Source: Dendrolimus kikuchii (taxonomy: Eukaryota > Arthropoda > Insecta > Lepidoptera > Lasiocampidae). Taken from it: a stretch of DNA of 64,000 nt. The stretch lies in assembly GCA_019925095.2 (NCBI GenBank), contig CM034403.1, positions 2,609,690 to 2,673,689 on the forward strand, given 5' to 3'. Of the stretch, positions 10,865-21,444 are shown piece by piece (position 1 is the first letter of the stretch; the number at the start of each line of letters is the position of its first letter). The notes beneath the pieces were generated by a model. The model made no database searches, had not been told where the DNA came from, and worked only from the letters and a program-made list of their open reading frames with translations. Both the position numbers and the translations under genes were made by a program.

Positions 10865-10999
10865 TCGCGTATGAAGTGGTAAGTTGTTGTAATGTATATA
10901 CTTAGAAATTGTGGGTAGTTGTATATTTTAAATATCATTTCATTTCTTTTCTTGATAGCGGCGGTCCTCCATTATCTATAATAAACAAAGGTAAACACG

Positions 11000-11418
11000 G
11001 TGCGACCTCTCCAGGGTCTTCTTCCTCGTTATCTGTTGTGTATTAATGAGAAGGTTAGAGCCTTTTTACCTCTTTACCCCGGCTGCAACTCAGTGGGCAA
11101 CTATCCACCGGTAACTGGCTTTGAAGCTGCTGGAGTCTTCTCTGCATGGCGATGGCTTCGCAGCAGCTCTCGTTGGCAAATCTGCGGCGTTCGGTGGCCT
11201 TTGCGGGCTTTAGGTGGCCATCTGAGGCTTCTGGTGGCTTGTCAGAAGCTTTGTGGATTTTGCGACCTCACCCCATCGCCCTGATTAGTTGAGCGTATGA
11301 GATCACGAGGAGTCGCCAGCCAGGTGCGTTGATGGTCTGGTGGCCGTGCGTGTATTGAGGCTGCCGTTGTCGGCGCGGTCAAAGATTCGCCGCGTCATCT
11401 TCGCCACAAACTCCTCAA
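11000..11418. other. GC-richer unassigned segment beside the Ty3-type remnant
   Basis: Base composition differs from the surrounding AT-rich DNA. It lies downstream (minus strand) of the protease remnant and could be decayed retroelement interior, but no frame shows a motif I trust. Confidence 0.3.
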
Positions 11419-12070
11419 CGCTGGACGGTGCAACCGTCTCGTTCCACCCGCACTAGCATGCGCCCGAGTGAGACGATAGCGCCGCCAGAATAAGAGTGAA
11501 ATTTTGTATTATCGCTCATAATGGATAAGTTAGAAAAATGTTGATCGAAAAATTGTTTCGATACAGCCGATATTTTTTTTATTTTTTTTTATTGCAGGAG
11601 TTCAGCAGACAGGCAGACGGCCCACTGGATGGAAAGCGGTTACCATCGCCTATGGACATTTGCAACACCAAAGGTGCTACAAATGCGCTGCTGCTCTCTT
11701 AAAGGAGACTTGAACCTGGTCATTAATGCCGGAACACAACTCAAGGTTGTTATGGCGGCATACTGTAAACCAGGGGTGGTCGCCATCCAGTCGAGCAAAT
11801 ACCCTACCACCTGGCTGTGGGTTGTTTAGTCGCCTCTTACGACAGGCCGCCAAGCCGCTGTAAATTGTATTCTTTCTCCGTTCCTGCACGGATAAAATAT
11901 TCGATGGCTATTTTGCTTCCGGTATCGATTTCAAACAGAATATTTATATTGTCTATTCTCAACTCTACATAATATGGATCTTCCTTACTTGTTGTTTTCG
12001 CCGGTACCAAATTATAATATACTCCATCACTAGCATCACTGTCGCTGTCTGCGTCTCTTATTGCTACAAC
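11419..12070 (-). pseudogene. Ty3-type retroelement protease remnant, split by S1
   Basis: On the minus strand 12070-11894 encodes an acidic stretch, then YYVELRIDNINILFEIDTGS, which carries the DTG active-site triad of retroelement aspartic proteases. After the S1 insertion the sequence resumes at 11568-11419 with AVSKQFFDQHF and SLGRMLVRVERDGC, which fits the C-terminal half of such a protease. Stops lie on both sides and the frame changes across the insertion, so it is dead. Clade is inferred from motif style. Confidence 0.6.
11581..11893 (-). mobile_element. S1 copy, full length, inside protease remnant
   Basis: T-run and TTGCAGGAGTTCAGC lie at the left and CCTGCACGGAT at the right. It separates the two halves of the retroelement protease. 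Confidence 0.92.
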
Positions 12071-12075
12071 ATGCC

Positions 12076-13034
12076 GTCACAGTTCTAGAAAGCATCCTTT
12101 CCTGGCAACATTTCTTCATTCTCACCCTTATTCGGCCGGTCACCAGTAGAGGGCGCTGCGCATAAGCATGCGTCTCATTGGCCAAGCAAAATTTGTCATT
12201 GGCTGCCTAACGATCATAACGACGCCACGCTCGTCAATTAACATTAACAAAACGTTGGAAAACCGCTGAATTGTGCCTCAAAAGCGTTTCTCAAAGTGCC
12301 ATCGTCTCCCGCAAACCAGTGTAGTGTTTGTGCAACGCTAGGAAGCTAATCCGGCTCGAAGGACCAAGAAAGCTAATCCGGCCAAAATCCTGCGTATTTC
12401 CTTACTCTGCTCCAGTGACGGTAAAAGTTCAAATTTCTTTATGCTTGTTTCGCTAGGGTTTGAGAGGCGGCATCAGGTGTACAAAGAGTCAGGGTTTGCT
12501 CCGGCTGAGTAGCCATTCATATTCGTTCACTTATATTGTAATTTTGATGCTTATTTTTATTTATTTCAACGTCCTTTATTTTAACTAAGCACATTCGGGC
12601 TAAATTTCCTTTTTCACTGCACTTTAACCCACTACCTACCCACAATTTATCCCCATATGGGTGTCGGTAAAAAATTAAACGATCATATATTTATACTGTA
12701 TTGTTTATATTAGGAATAACTGTTTACATAAGCCTTAGGTACTTAATCACTTAAACTATAATAAATTGGACGACAACGTCGCGTTGTTTTGTCTCGCATA
12801 AGCTTCGCTGGTGGGTGCCGTGGGAGCAATTGCGCGCGGCTTTCCGGCTTGCGGTACACCCAAGACTCCTGTCCTCCAGGACTCCTACGGGCGGGGTTCT
12901 GCAGTGCGTCGGAGTTCGATATCGCGAGAACAAACGAACATTCCCGAGCGCACGTCGGCTGTATTCGCCTCGTCACACACATTATAGTTGTAAGGTAACT
13001 AGTAAGTTTGTCTAACTATATTTATACTTGACAT
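12076..13034. other. Long non-repetitive stretch, partly GC-rich
   Basis: Two inverted CCAAT motifs (ATTGG) lie near 12178-12210. A GC-richer block at 12780-12980 ends in TTGTAAGGTAACTAGTAAG, which resembles a splice donor. No coding frame is convincing; a promoter or 5' UTR exon is possible but unproven. Confidence 0.3.
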
Positions 13035-13046
13035 ATGCATAATATT

Positions 13047-13314
13047 ACATACATACATACGTATTATCACGCCTTTTTCCCTTGGGGGTAGGCAGAGACT
13101 ATAGATCTCCACTTGCGACGATCCTGACAAACAACTTTCGCTTCATCTACTTTCATTAACCTCTTCATACATGCACGTTTATTTGATATGCTTTTTACCT
13201 GACCTCGTTTTAACACTTCTGTTATTTGATCATGGTGTGTACGTCGTGGTCTACCGGTACCAACTCTACCATTGACAATACTGTCATACACTTGTTTTGT
13301 AATTCTATCTATAG
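13047..13314 (-). mobile_element. RTE-M-related LINE fragment (variant)
   Basis: The frame (13067-13291) ends KRACMKRLMKVDEAK and WRSIVSAYPQGKKA, related to but distinct from RTE-M. The ATGT tail is at the left. The duplication ATGCATAATATT at 13035-13046 and 13315-13326 marks the insertion. Confidence 0.85.
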
Positions 13315-13345
13315 ATGCATAATATTGACATTAATTAATTAAATT

Positions 13346-13969
13346 TGTGTGCTTTTAGCAGGGATGGAAGGTACACCGCTGATATAGAAAGAAGAGTGAA
13401 TTTGGGGAATAGTGTGAATGGAGCGTTAGGTAAATTTCTAAGCGCTAAGAACCTCAGCCAGAAGGCCCAGCTTGCCATACACAACGCGGTGCTGGTACCT
13501 ACGCTCACGTATGGAAGCAACAGTTGGGTATGGAAGAGAGAGCATGAAAGTAGAGTAAACGCGGTCGAGATGCGAGCACTGCGCAAAATCTGCGGAGTGA
13601 CGCTCGCGGACCGCGTTCGTAATACCGAAGTAAGAAAGAGAGTTGGTCTGAAAGAGAGTGTCGGGGTGAAGGTAAAGAAAGGAATGCTTCGGTGGTTCGG
13701 GCATGTGGAAAGAATGACTGAACAGATATACAATGCAAAAGTGGATGGATGCAGAAGTCGTGGAAGGCCACGACACACCTTCCATGATCAAATTGATCGT
13801 GTACTAGCAGAAGGTGATGTTAGGAGCCTTAAGAACAGACGAGCTTGCATGACAAGAGTTATGAATGTCAAAGAGGCAAGTGAGGTGTGTAAGAATAAGC
13901 CTAAATGGCACTCTGTTGTTCGTGCCTACCCCGCAAGGGAACTGGCGTGAAGTTATGTATGTATGTATG
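13346..13969 (+). mobile_element. RTE-M LINE copy, longest plus-strand copy
   Basis: An open frame runs from the 5' truncation to the stop at 13948-13950 (~200 codons), covering the region after the reverse transcriptase. Motifs are VPTLTYGSNSWVWKREHES, GMLRWFGHVERM and GRPRHTFHDQIDRVL. About four codons after HVERM are missing relative to the 21445 copy. The tail is (ATGT)n. A 14-bp duplication TAATTAATTAAATT flanks it at 13332-13345 and 13970-13983. Endonuclease and polymerase are absent, so it cannot move itself. Confidence 0.88.
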
Positions 13970-14115
13970 TAATTAATTAAATTACTAATTGACATTCGAA
14001 TTGTAGGTAAATGCTGTACACTCCTTTAATGGGTCCACACATCAGAACTTTTATATTAAACGATTTGTAATGTAAAATAATAATGTGTGTGCTGTTGATG
14101 TGCCTTAAATAAATA

Positions 14116-14169
14116 AGGTAAAGTCCCGTTTTCCTGCATCACCTACATTGCCAGATTAGTTAAGAATTT
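14116..14169 (+). repeat. LINE 3' UTR leading into the array
   Basis: The sequence TTTCCTGCATCACCTAC matches the segment that precedes the hairpin in the 9638 copy (TTTTTCCTGCACCACCTA). It is the non-repeated start of the element from which the minisatellite expanded. Confidence 0.55.
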
Positions 14170-14862
14170 CCTTTAATTTAGGTTACCTGGAAGAGATCGC
14201 TATAAGCGATTAGGCCTTAATTTAGGTTACCTGGAAGAGATCGCTATAAGCGATAAGGCCTTAATTTAGGTTACCTGGAAGATATCGCTATAAGCGATAA
14301 GGCCTTAATTTAGGTCGCTATAAGCGATAAGGCCTTAATTTAGGTTACCTGGAAGAGATCGCTACAAGCGATAAGGCCTTAATTTAGGTTACCTGGAAGA
14401 GATCGCTATAAGCGATAAGGCCTTAATTTAGGTTACCTGGAAGAGATCGCTATAAGCGATAAGGCCTTAATTTAGGTTACCTGGAAGAGATCGCTATAAG
14501 CGATAAGGCCTTAATTTAGGTTACCTGGAAGAGATCGCTATAAGCGATAAGGCCTTAATTTAGGTTACCTGGAAGAGATCGCTATAAGCGATAAGGCCTT
14601 AATTTAGGTTACCTGGAAGAGATCGCTATAAGCGATAAGGCCTTAATTTAGGTTACCTGGAAGAGATCGCTATAAGCGATAAGGCCTTAATTTAGATTAC
14701 CTGGAAGAGATCGCTATAAGCGATAAGGCCTTAATTTAGGTTACCTGGAAGAGATCGCTATAAGCGTTAAGGCCTTAATTTAGGTTACCTGGAAGAGATC
14801 GCTATAAGCGATAAGGCCTTAATTTAGGTTACCTGGAAGAGATCGCTATAAGCGATAAGGCC
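14170..14862 (+). repeat. 44-bp minisatellite of a LINE 3' hairpin
   Basis: Sixteen tandem units carry GGTTACCTGGAAGAGATCGC then TATAAGCGATAAGGCC. GGCCTT landmarks recur every 44 bp from 14213 to 14859, except one 30-bp unit at 14301-14330 that lost 14 bp. Units are almost identical. Each contains an ATCGCT-ATA-AGCGAT stem-loop. Confidence 0.92.
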
Positions 14863-14914
14863 TGTTGCCTATAAAGTATACCTATAATATTATAAAATTC
14901 TAACTATTACACTA

Positions 14915-15238
14915 TTCTAAATGGACACTGACAGCGGGACTGGTCTACAAATTCAAAGTCGCTCAACGGGCTATGGAGCGAGCTATGTTAGGTGTTTCTC
15001 TTATGGATAAAATCAGAAATGAGGACATCCGTAAGAGAACGAAGGTAACTGACATAGCTCGCAAAATTAGCAAGTTGAAGTGGGCCGGTCACGTCTGTCG
15101 CAGGACCGACGGCCGATGGACCAAACGAGTCCTGGAGTGAAGACCACGTCTCGGCAAACGTAGCGTAGGACGACCCGCGCAAGATTGCCGGCAGGGGCTG
15201 GATGGAGAAGACGGGAGACCGGGATATGTGGCGCGTAC
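14915..15238 (+). pseudogene. RTE-2 LINE C-terminal fragment
   Basis: The translation carries TGLVYKFKVAQR, MDKIRNEDIRKRTKVTDIA and KWAGHVCR-type motifs with frame breaks. It is a second, diverged copy of the segment at 46524-46951. It joins S1 directly at its right end. Confidence 0.65.
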
Positions 15239-15506
15239 TTAATGGAAAGCGGTTACTATCGCCTATGGACATTTGCAACACCAAAGGTGCTACAAATGCG
15301 CTGCTGCTCTCTTAAGGGTCACTGGAACCTGGTCACTAATGCCGGAACACAACTCAAGGTTGTTATGGTGACATGCTATAGACCAGGGGTGGTAGCCATC
15401 CAGTCGGGCAAATACCCCACCACCTGGCTGTGGGTTGTTTAGTCGCCTCTTACGACAGGCCGCCCGGCCGCAGGAAATTGTATTCTTTCTCCGTTCCTGC
15501 ACGGAT
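15239..15506 (-). mobile_element. S1 copy, 3' end missing
   Basis: It starts at AATGGAAAGCGGTTAC, so ~45 bp of the 3' end and the A-tail are absent. The 5' end (CTGCACGGAT) is complete. The sharp junction with RTE-2 suggests a rearrangement rather than a simple insertion. Confidence 0.88.
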
Positions 15507-15538
15507 ACATGCATTTATCATATCATATTTATCATGGG

Positions 15539-15711
15539 TAAATTCCCGCGAGAGTTTGTAGTTGTTCAAATGCATAAAAATTAGCTTATTGAGACACAGT
15601 TTTCACTATAGCGATGACTTACATTATTTTTTAAATGCTGCTGTACTTTGTGTACCGGGAAACCCGCGGGAATTTCAAGTCAAGCGTGGACGACGTCGCG
15701 GGCATATCATA
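15539..15711 (+). mobile_element. Helitron-like remnant (Hel-D)
   Basis: It contains TTTCAAGTCAAGCGTGGACG and GTCGCGGGCATATCAT. It gives the empty-site version of the Hel-D copy at 45816-46980, which is interrupted twice. The CTAG end is mutated here. Confidence 0.55.
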
Positions 15712-15778
15712 ATTGTAAATATGGTTTGGTTTCGTAACTGGATATTTTTGTGTGAAATAAAGTGTTATCTATCTAAGT
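15712..15778 (+). repeat. LINE 3' tail fragment
   Basis: TTGTAAATATGG and GAAATAAAGTGTTATCT match the end of the tail at 9740-9800. Confidence 0.5.
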
Positions 15779-15996
15779 TTGCCCGACTGGATGGCTACCA
15801 CCCCTGGTTTAAAGTATGTCGCCATAACAACCTTGAGTTGTGTTCCGGCATTAGTGACCATGTTCCAGTCTCCCCTCAGAGAGCAGCAGCGCATTTGTAG
15901 CAACTTTGGTATTGCAAATGTCTATAGACGATGGTATCCGCTTTCCATCAAGTGGGTCGTCTGCCTGTCTGCTGATCTCCTGCAATAAAAAAAAAA
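15779..15996 (+). mobile_element. S1 copy, 5'-truncated
   Basis: It begins at GCCCGACTGGATGGC (about 95 bp missing) and ends CTCCTGCAAT with ten or more A. Confidence 0.9.
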
Positions 15997-16606
15997 GTTG
16001 TCACGATTACGGCTTCGTTAAAAATAACCCAAATTCTGGGTTTGAGTTATCTCTAAAGCTTCATGTAATATAAAATGGGAACAATGGTCTCCCGCGATAG
16101 CTTTTGTGTGACTGGCGCGAGTGGAATGGGTGTGTCTGATTGTCTAACTATTTAACCCTGATAACGTGCTTTGTTTATTTAAGTGTACGCAGAGCCATCT
16201 TCACTCGGGTGTGCAAGGGGTGCAGTAAGTAGGGACCTAAGGGGCACAAACCAATTTCCTTATACCTACGCGTACCGTATGTAATCTGCCGGTTTTCCAA
16301 CATCACTTTGATGGGAATGATAAAGGGTAAACTATACTATTGTTGGGACCAAGGGAATCGGTTGATTTTATTGTAGTGGAACACTTACAAGTCAATAGAT
16401 GGCGCTGTGCAATAATTGATGTCACAAACGTTTCCCGAAGCATACAAAGAATATATACAAATTTTCAACTACAACAGATGGGCCTAGGCCTGAGAGGAAC
16501 AACATTAGCCTCGCTGGAGATCTTCCTCTAAGACTGAGGAGCATTCCATCTCGCTCCTCCACCCTATACGGTTCACCCCTTCATTATAATGAGGGTTAAA
16601 ATATAT
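15997..16606. other. Unassigned stretch
   Basis: No element is recognised. Short low-confidence frames only; an AGATGGCGCTGTG motif lies near 16399. Confidence 0.4.
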
Positions 16607-16701
16607 AACAACATTTTAACTTGAAATTTTAGGGGCAGGTTTTCAAATTGGACAAGTACATTAACAATCTGCCCGTAAAACTTCAAGTTAAAATTTTGTT
16701 G
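16607..16701. repeat. Small fold-back element
   Basis: Left arm 16607-16638 (TTTTAACTTGAAATTTTAGG) and right arm 16669-16701 are imperfect inverted copies. The loop is about 30 bp. Confidence 0.7.
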
Positions 16702-16704
16702 CGA

Positions 16705-16815
16705 TTCATTGTGTCACTTGTCAGTTGAAGTTTTTCCGCTTGTCCGTTGGGATTCGTTTTTCCACTCATTCGTTGCCATTCGTTTTTCCACTTGTCCGTT
16801 GAAGTTCCATTTCTA
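16705..16815 (+). repeat. ~30-bp minisatellite
   Basis: Four diverged units share CACTTGTCCGTTG and TTCGTTTTTCC. They sit directly beside the fold-back element. Confidence 0.7.
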
Positions 16816-16840
16816 ATATGTGTCCCAGCACACATTTAGA

Positions 16841-17119
16841 TTTTTTATTGCAGGAGTTCAGCAGACAGGCAGACGGCCCACTTGATGGAAAGTGGTTACC
16901 ATCGCCTATGGACATTTGCAACACCAAAGGTGCTACAGATGCGCTGCTGCTCTCTTAAGGGAGACTGGAACCTGGTCACAAATGCCGGAACACATCTCAA
17001 GGCTGTTATGGCGGCACACCCTAGAGCAGGGGTGGTAGCCATCCAGTCAGGCAAACATCCTACCGCACCAGGCCTCTCGGCTGCAGGAAATTGGATTATT
17101 TCTCCGTTCCTGCACGGAT
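16841..17119 (-). mobile_element. S1 copy with internal deletion
   Basis: Both ends are present, but about 30 bp around the TCGTAAGAGGCGAC block are deleted, joining CATCCTACC to CAGGCCTCTCGGC. Confidence 0.88.
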
Positions 17120-17202
17120 AAGATGTTTGTCTGTTTGTTAGAGCACTACGAGAAAATGAGTCTTTCAAAGTTAGTCTTTTATTTATTGTAGTTCAAAACT
17201 GC

Positions 17203-17292
17203 CAAGTGCATGTATCTCGATCCAGGATTCGAACCCACATTGAAATAAGAATTGAGACTCGAATACATTACCCACTAACCTACCACGGTTTA
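17203..17292 (-). mobile_element. tRNA-derived SINE head
   Basis: The minus strand has an A-box-like GGTAGGTTAGTGGGTAAT and a strong B-box GGGTTCGAATCC. The flanks do not pair into an acceptor stem, so it is not a working tRNA gene. Confidence 0.55.
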
Positions 17293-17299
17293 CGTAACT

Positions 17300-17962
17300 C
17301 ATAATTAATTAATGAACTTTAATATTAATAAACGAGGCTTTGATTAATATAATAATAACAGGTCTTGGCTGCTGGTGGCAGGTCATTAATCAAGCAAATG
17401 TTGACTTGAAACTTGGAAATGGATTTTCTTAGATTTCCCTATTTTTTACCATTTACAATGCCTTTGTGCCTAGTGGAAAAAATGAATGCATAAAGCTATA
17501 TTTAAATTCCTAAGGAACATAGTGAAGGAGTGGAATGAAATGTTTTACATCAAACTAATGTTCTTTTGCATGGAAAGAAAGAAAGAAAGAAAGAAAATTA
17601 TTTATTCATAACTACATACACACCAAAACGTACTTATAAATAAGACAATACAATCGAAATGAAGTTCTGAATCGGTCCTAACTCAACATGATGCTGGTTG
17701 GCTCAACCAGCGCTGGTCTTCCGTTCAAGTGACTTATGGATAGACAAAACGAAACAAACACAAAACAAACAAAAGAAAAACATGCAAAGCATGGAAAAAT
17801 AAAAAAACTTATTTTTCATTGAAAAACTGGCAAAGCTCCTGGTGGTAAGTAGTTACCGTCGCCATAGACGTTTGCAAGACATATGGATGGAGAAGACGAA
17901 GTGGACAAGATAACATGATTTTTTTTAAATTTATTGTCTAATATGCAATATTACATTCATAT
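17300..17962. other. Mostly unassigned; (GAAA)n at 17574-17597
   Basis: A short AAAG microsatellite is present. Around 17836-17890 lies a fragment (GGTGGTAAGTAGTTACCGTC) like the 3' part of lepidopteran retroposons. Confidence 0.4.
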
Positions 17963-18771
17963 TGTTACGACCTACACGCCAACAAAAAGATTCACACCTG
18001 CATACCGTAAAACACACTTTGTTACCTTTCGGCATTTGAACTTCTTTTGTTTACTTTGTGTGTAAATTTTCTGATTAGAAAACAGCCCATTGTGTATTGT
18101 AATCTTTTATGATAGTCATTAGCCAGGTGTGCTGGACTGATTCTAAGCAATTCGGTCCAAGCAGTCGGGCAGCCATATTGCATCTGTGCATTATAAAGCA
18201 ATGTCCCAATGGAGAGATCGGCAGTCGAGCGATAACCACAAGCGAAGCAAGACTTGTGTATATTCGGTAATCTATTTAGTGGCGGACTTTGCGCGTGTTA
18301 TTGAATCGTGCATTACGTTTGGACTGGTTGTGTGCGATTATATTTGTACGTGTGTTATACGTGTTTGTATAGTTGTAATAAACTCTATAATAATATCTCA
18401 TATCCGTGCAGGAACGGAGAAAGAATACAATTTCCTGCGGCCGGGCGGCTTGTCGTAAGAGGCGACCAAACAACCCACAGCCAGGTGGTAGGGCATTTGC
18501 CCGACTGGATGGCTACCACCCCTGGTCTAGAGTATGCCGCCATAACAACCTTGAGTTGTGTTCCGGCATTAGTGACCAGGTTCCAGTCTCCTTTAAGAGA
18601 GCAGCAGTACATTTGTAGCACCTTTGGTGTTGCAAATGTCCATAGGCGATGGTAACCGCTTTCCATCCAGTGGGCCGTCTGCCTGTCTGCTGAACTCCTG
18701 CAATAAAAAAATAATAAAAAAATAATAATAATTCCAACGGCTTTTTAATTCGAGTCCTGCAACTCGTAACA
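17963..18771 (+). mobile_element. Solo LTR-1, interrupted by S1
   Basis: It starts TGTTACGA and ends CTCGTAACA, flanked by ATAT (17959-17962 and 18772-18775). A TATAAAG box lies near 18190. S1 is inserted after AATAAACTCTATAATAAT. Without the insert the LTR would be ~480 bp. Confidence 0.85.
18402..18725 (+). mobile_element. S1 copy, full length, nested in LTR-1
   Basis: It starts ATCCGTGCAGG and ends with an A/T-rich AATAATAA tail that merges with the LTR's own AATAATTCC. Confidence 0.92.
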
Positions 18772-18775
18772 ATAT

Positions 18776-19093
18776 AGTTTAAAACCTCATGAGTTTATTC
18801 GTGCCGCAGAGAGTCATTAGGCTGTGATCTATGTATCATGTGCCATTTAAAAGATGTATTTACACAATATTAATATTATATTAAAAATAGGAATAGAGGC
18901 GAGGAATTGTTATTATCATTCAAGTGTTTAGTTCTGATTTGATAATAAAAGCGGAATTATCATCATTGTAGTATATGGTTCTTTGTTAGTCCCAGCTCTG
19001 TATATGTGAGCCTGATGGTCTGCTTTGGGAACCAATATAGAATTTTTTCAGATTATATTTCATCGATTTATGTTTATTTTTGAACATTAATTG
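18776..19093. other. Unassigned stretch
   Basis: Nothing recognised. Confidence 0.4.
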
Positions 19094-19405
19094 CAGGTCC
19101 TCTGGGAGGTCAGACAAATAATACAATTCCTTACGGCCTGCCTTAAGAGGCGACAAAACTACCCACAGCCAGTTAGGTGGTAGGGCGTTTACCCGATTGA
19201 ATGGCTATCACCCCTGGTCCAAAGTATGTCGCCATAACAACCTTGAGCTGTGTTCCAGCATTGATGGCCATGTTCCAGTCTACTTTAAGAGAGCAGCAGC
19301 GCATTTGTAACGCCTATGGTGTTGCAAATGTCCATAGGTGCTGGTAACCGCTTTCCATCAGGTAGGCCGTCTGTCTGTCTCCTGAACTCATGCGATAAAT
19401 AAAGA
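19094..19405 (+). mobile_element. S1 copy, diverged
   Basis: The first ~45 bp differ (TGCAGGTCCTCTGGGAGG), but AGAGGCGACAAAAC and later blocks are clear. The tail is CATGCGATAAATAAAG. It appears older than most copies. Confidence 0.8.
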
Positions 19406-19611
19406 ATGTAAGAAGTCACACCAAACAAACCGCGTCGTATCAGACCATGGCAAACTGAAGATGTGCTTTAAGGAACAAGCGAAACTCTCACGCCGACAAG
19501 CATAATTGCACTTCGTTTAATATACCATTTATGGGTTCGTATAATATACCATTTATGGGCGATTGCAATTAACGATGAGGATTCTTTAGGAAAATTCTTA
19601 TTCTTAAGGGA

Positions 19612-19798
19612 AACTGGAACTTGGTCACTAATGCCGGAACACAACCCAAGGCTGTTATGGCGACATACTTTAGACCAGGGGTGGTAGCCATCCAGTCGGG
19701 CAAATGCCCTACCACCTAGCTGTGAGTTGTTAAGTCGCCTCTTACGACAGGCCGCCCGGCCGCAGGAAATTGTATGCTTTCTCCGTTCCTGCACGGAT
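19612..19798 (-). mobile_element. S1 copy, 3' half missing
   Basis: It starts at TCTTAAGGGAAACTGG and ends CTGCACGGAT. The A-tail half is absent. Confidence 0.88.
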
Positions 19799-19802
19799 AA
19801 AA

Positions 19803-20040
19803 TCGGATGGTTTCAATTTATAGCATTAAACACTCCCTTATCACACTGTTTCTTATCATATCACTTACATTAACCTTACATATACTTCTCAAAGCTCTCA
19901 TTTCAACTACATTTATCCTACTTTCATGCTTCTTCTGCCATACCCAACTTTCACTGCCGTGCATTAGCATTAGTACTAACACCCCTTGATGGACAGGCAG
20001 ACGTACCTTTACAAACACTTTCCAGCTGTTCATAAGAAGT
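19803..20040 (-). pseudogene. RTE-M-related LINE fragment (variant)
   Basis: The minus frame carries HGSESWVWQKKHESRINVVE and MRALRSICKVN. It lacks the 3' end and tail. LTR-1 was inserted immediately to its right. Confidence 0.7.
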
Positions 20041-20044
20041 ATAT

Positions 20045-20522
20045 TGTTACAAGTTGGGCCATCTGTATTTATTACCTGCCGCGGCGTTTGAGCTAATAAC
20101 GTTGAAACTGTTTTATGACTATCTTCTTTTGTTTTCTTTGTGTTTAAAATTTGTAATTAGATAATAGCCTATTGTGTATCGTACTCGTTTATGGCTGTTC
20201 GAAGGCATAATTACGCAGGTGTGCAGATTATGTTTTCTGAGAATTGCGCCGACGCTTGTCAGGTAGACATAAGGCATCGGTGCATTATAAAGCAATGGCC
20301 CAATGCAAAGAGGGGAGTTAAGCGACGATTACGATACAAGCAAGACGTGTGTACATTCGATAAGCTGTATAGTGACGGACTTTGCGCGTGTTATTGAATC
20401 GTGCAGTTTGTACTGGTTGTGTCCAGTTATATTTGTACCTGTGTTATACGTGTTTGTATAGTTCTAATAAATTCTATAGTAATTCCAACATTTTTTTAAA
20501 TTCGAGTCCCGCACTCCTAACA
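20045..20522 (+). mobile_element. Solo LTR-1
   Basis: This 478-bp copy starts TGTTAC, ends CTAACA and is flanked by ATAT (20041-20044 and 20523-20526). ATTATAAAGC is present near 20283. The A-tract near 20490 is longer than in other copies. Confidence 0.85.
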
Positions 20523-20526
20523 ATAT

Positions 20527-21036
20527 GAATATGTTCATATTTGGGACGGCTCAGCCAAATACCAGCTTGAGGCGCTGGAGTCAATTGAGAGAAGAGCCAA
20601 GAGGTTGATTAGTAGCGACCAGCTTGTCAATACAAGGCTTCAAAGCTTAGAGCATCGACGCCGGGTTGCTAGTCTGTCGGTTTTTTATAAGATTCATTTC
20701 GAAGAGTGTGCTGTTGAACTGTTTTACCTGACTCCCCCTACACCATTCCATCTTCGGACCACAATACGCTCTGGTTTACGCCATTGTTTCACAGTGGAAA
20801 CGCTACCAGTGCGTACTAAACGTTTCGCCTCCACGATCGTTCTGCGTACGGCAGAATTGTGGAATGCACTACCAGAGTCCGTGTTTCCAGAAAAGTACAA
20901 TCCGGGAATCTTCAAGTCTCGTGTGAATAGGTGCTATCTAGGTGAGCGTGCTCCATCTTCGACCGCATTATCGTCCGGCACTGGACGTGATCGTGGTCAA
21001 ACGCAAACCTATTTACAATTTAAAAAAATCCTGTAA
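20527..21036 (+). pseudogene. Jockey/CR1-like LINE polymerase C-terminus
   Basis: The frame is open from 20527 to the stop at 21034-21036 (~169 codons). It contains IWDGSAKYQLEALESIERRA, LEHRRRVASLSVFYKIHF and RTAELWNALPESVF, which I recognise from the region after the reverse transcriptase in lepidopteran jockey/CR1-like LINEs. The catalytic YxDD region and endonuclease are missing, cut by the LTR at the left. Confidence 0.75.
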
Positions 21037-21430
21037 AAGTATTTATTGACCTTGTAATATTACATGAAACACCGGCTAGGCGAAGTTTGTGAGTATCGAT
21101 CCCACCGCGATAATTTATTTATATCCGGACATTGGACAATCACGAAAGCACTTAACAACTCAATGTTAGGTGATTTTATGGAAATTGGGCTAAGTGCATG
21201 TCGGCTTACGAACAAAGAGGAGCTTCGTAGAGTTGATCAAACGTACTTGCTTCTGTCGTTTGACCACCATAAAGACTAGCGTCTCTTTTAGAAGTCGTAG
21301 TAGCGTACTGACATACACAGATTGGAATAATAATTTAATTTAAAAAAAAATATCTATATAATACCTAATTATAATTAACTAGTAAAATTATTTTTTTTTT
21401 ATTAAAATAAATTTAAATTTATTTTACATA
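21037..21430. other. Downstream of LINE end; unassigned
   Basis: A 71-codon frame (21064-21279) has no recognisable motif. The rest is AT-rich and may be LINE 3' UTR. Confidence 0.35.
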
Positions 21431-21444
21431 TTTTGCCTATTCTA

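Noticed and set aside
13345..13950. 200-codon frame as a host gene
   Set aside because: It is the C-terminal region of a LINE present in eleven copies with target duplications.
14170..14862. CRISPR-like array
   Set aside because: Units are contiguous with no unique spacers and derive from a LINE tail in eukaryotic DNA.
17203..17292. Functional tRNA gene
   Set aside because: A and B boxes are present but no acceptor stem pairs; a SINE head fits better.
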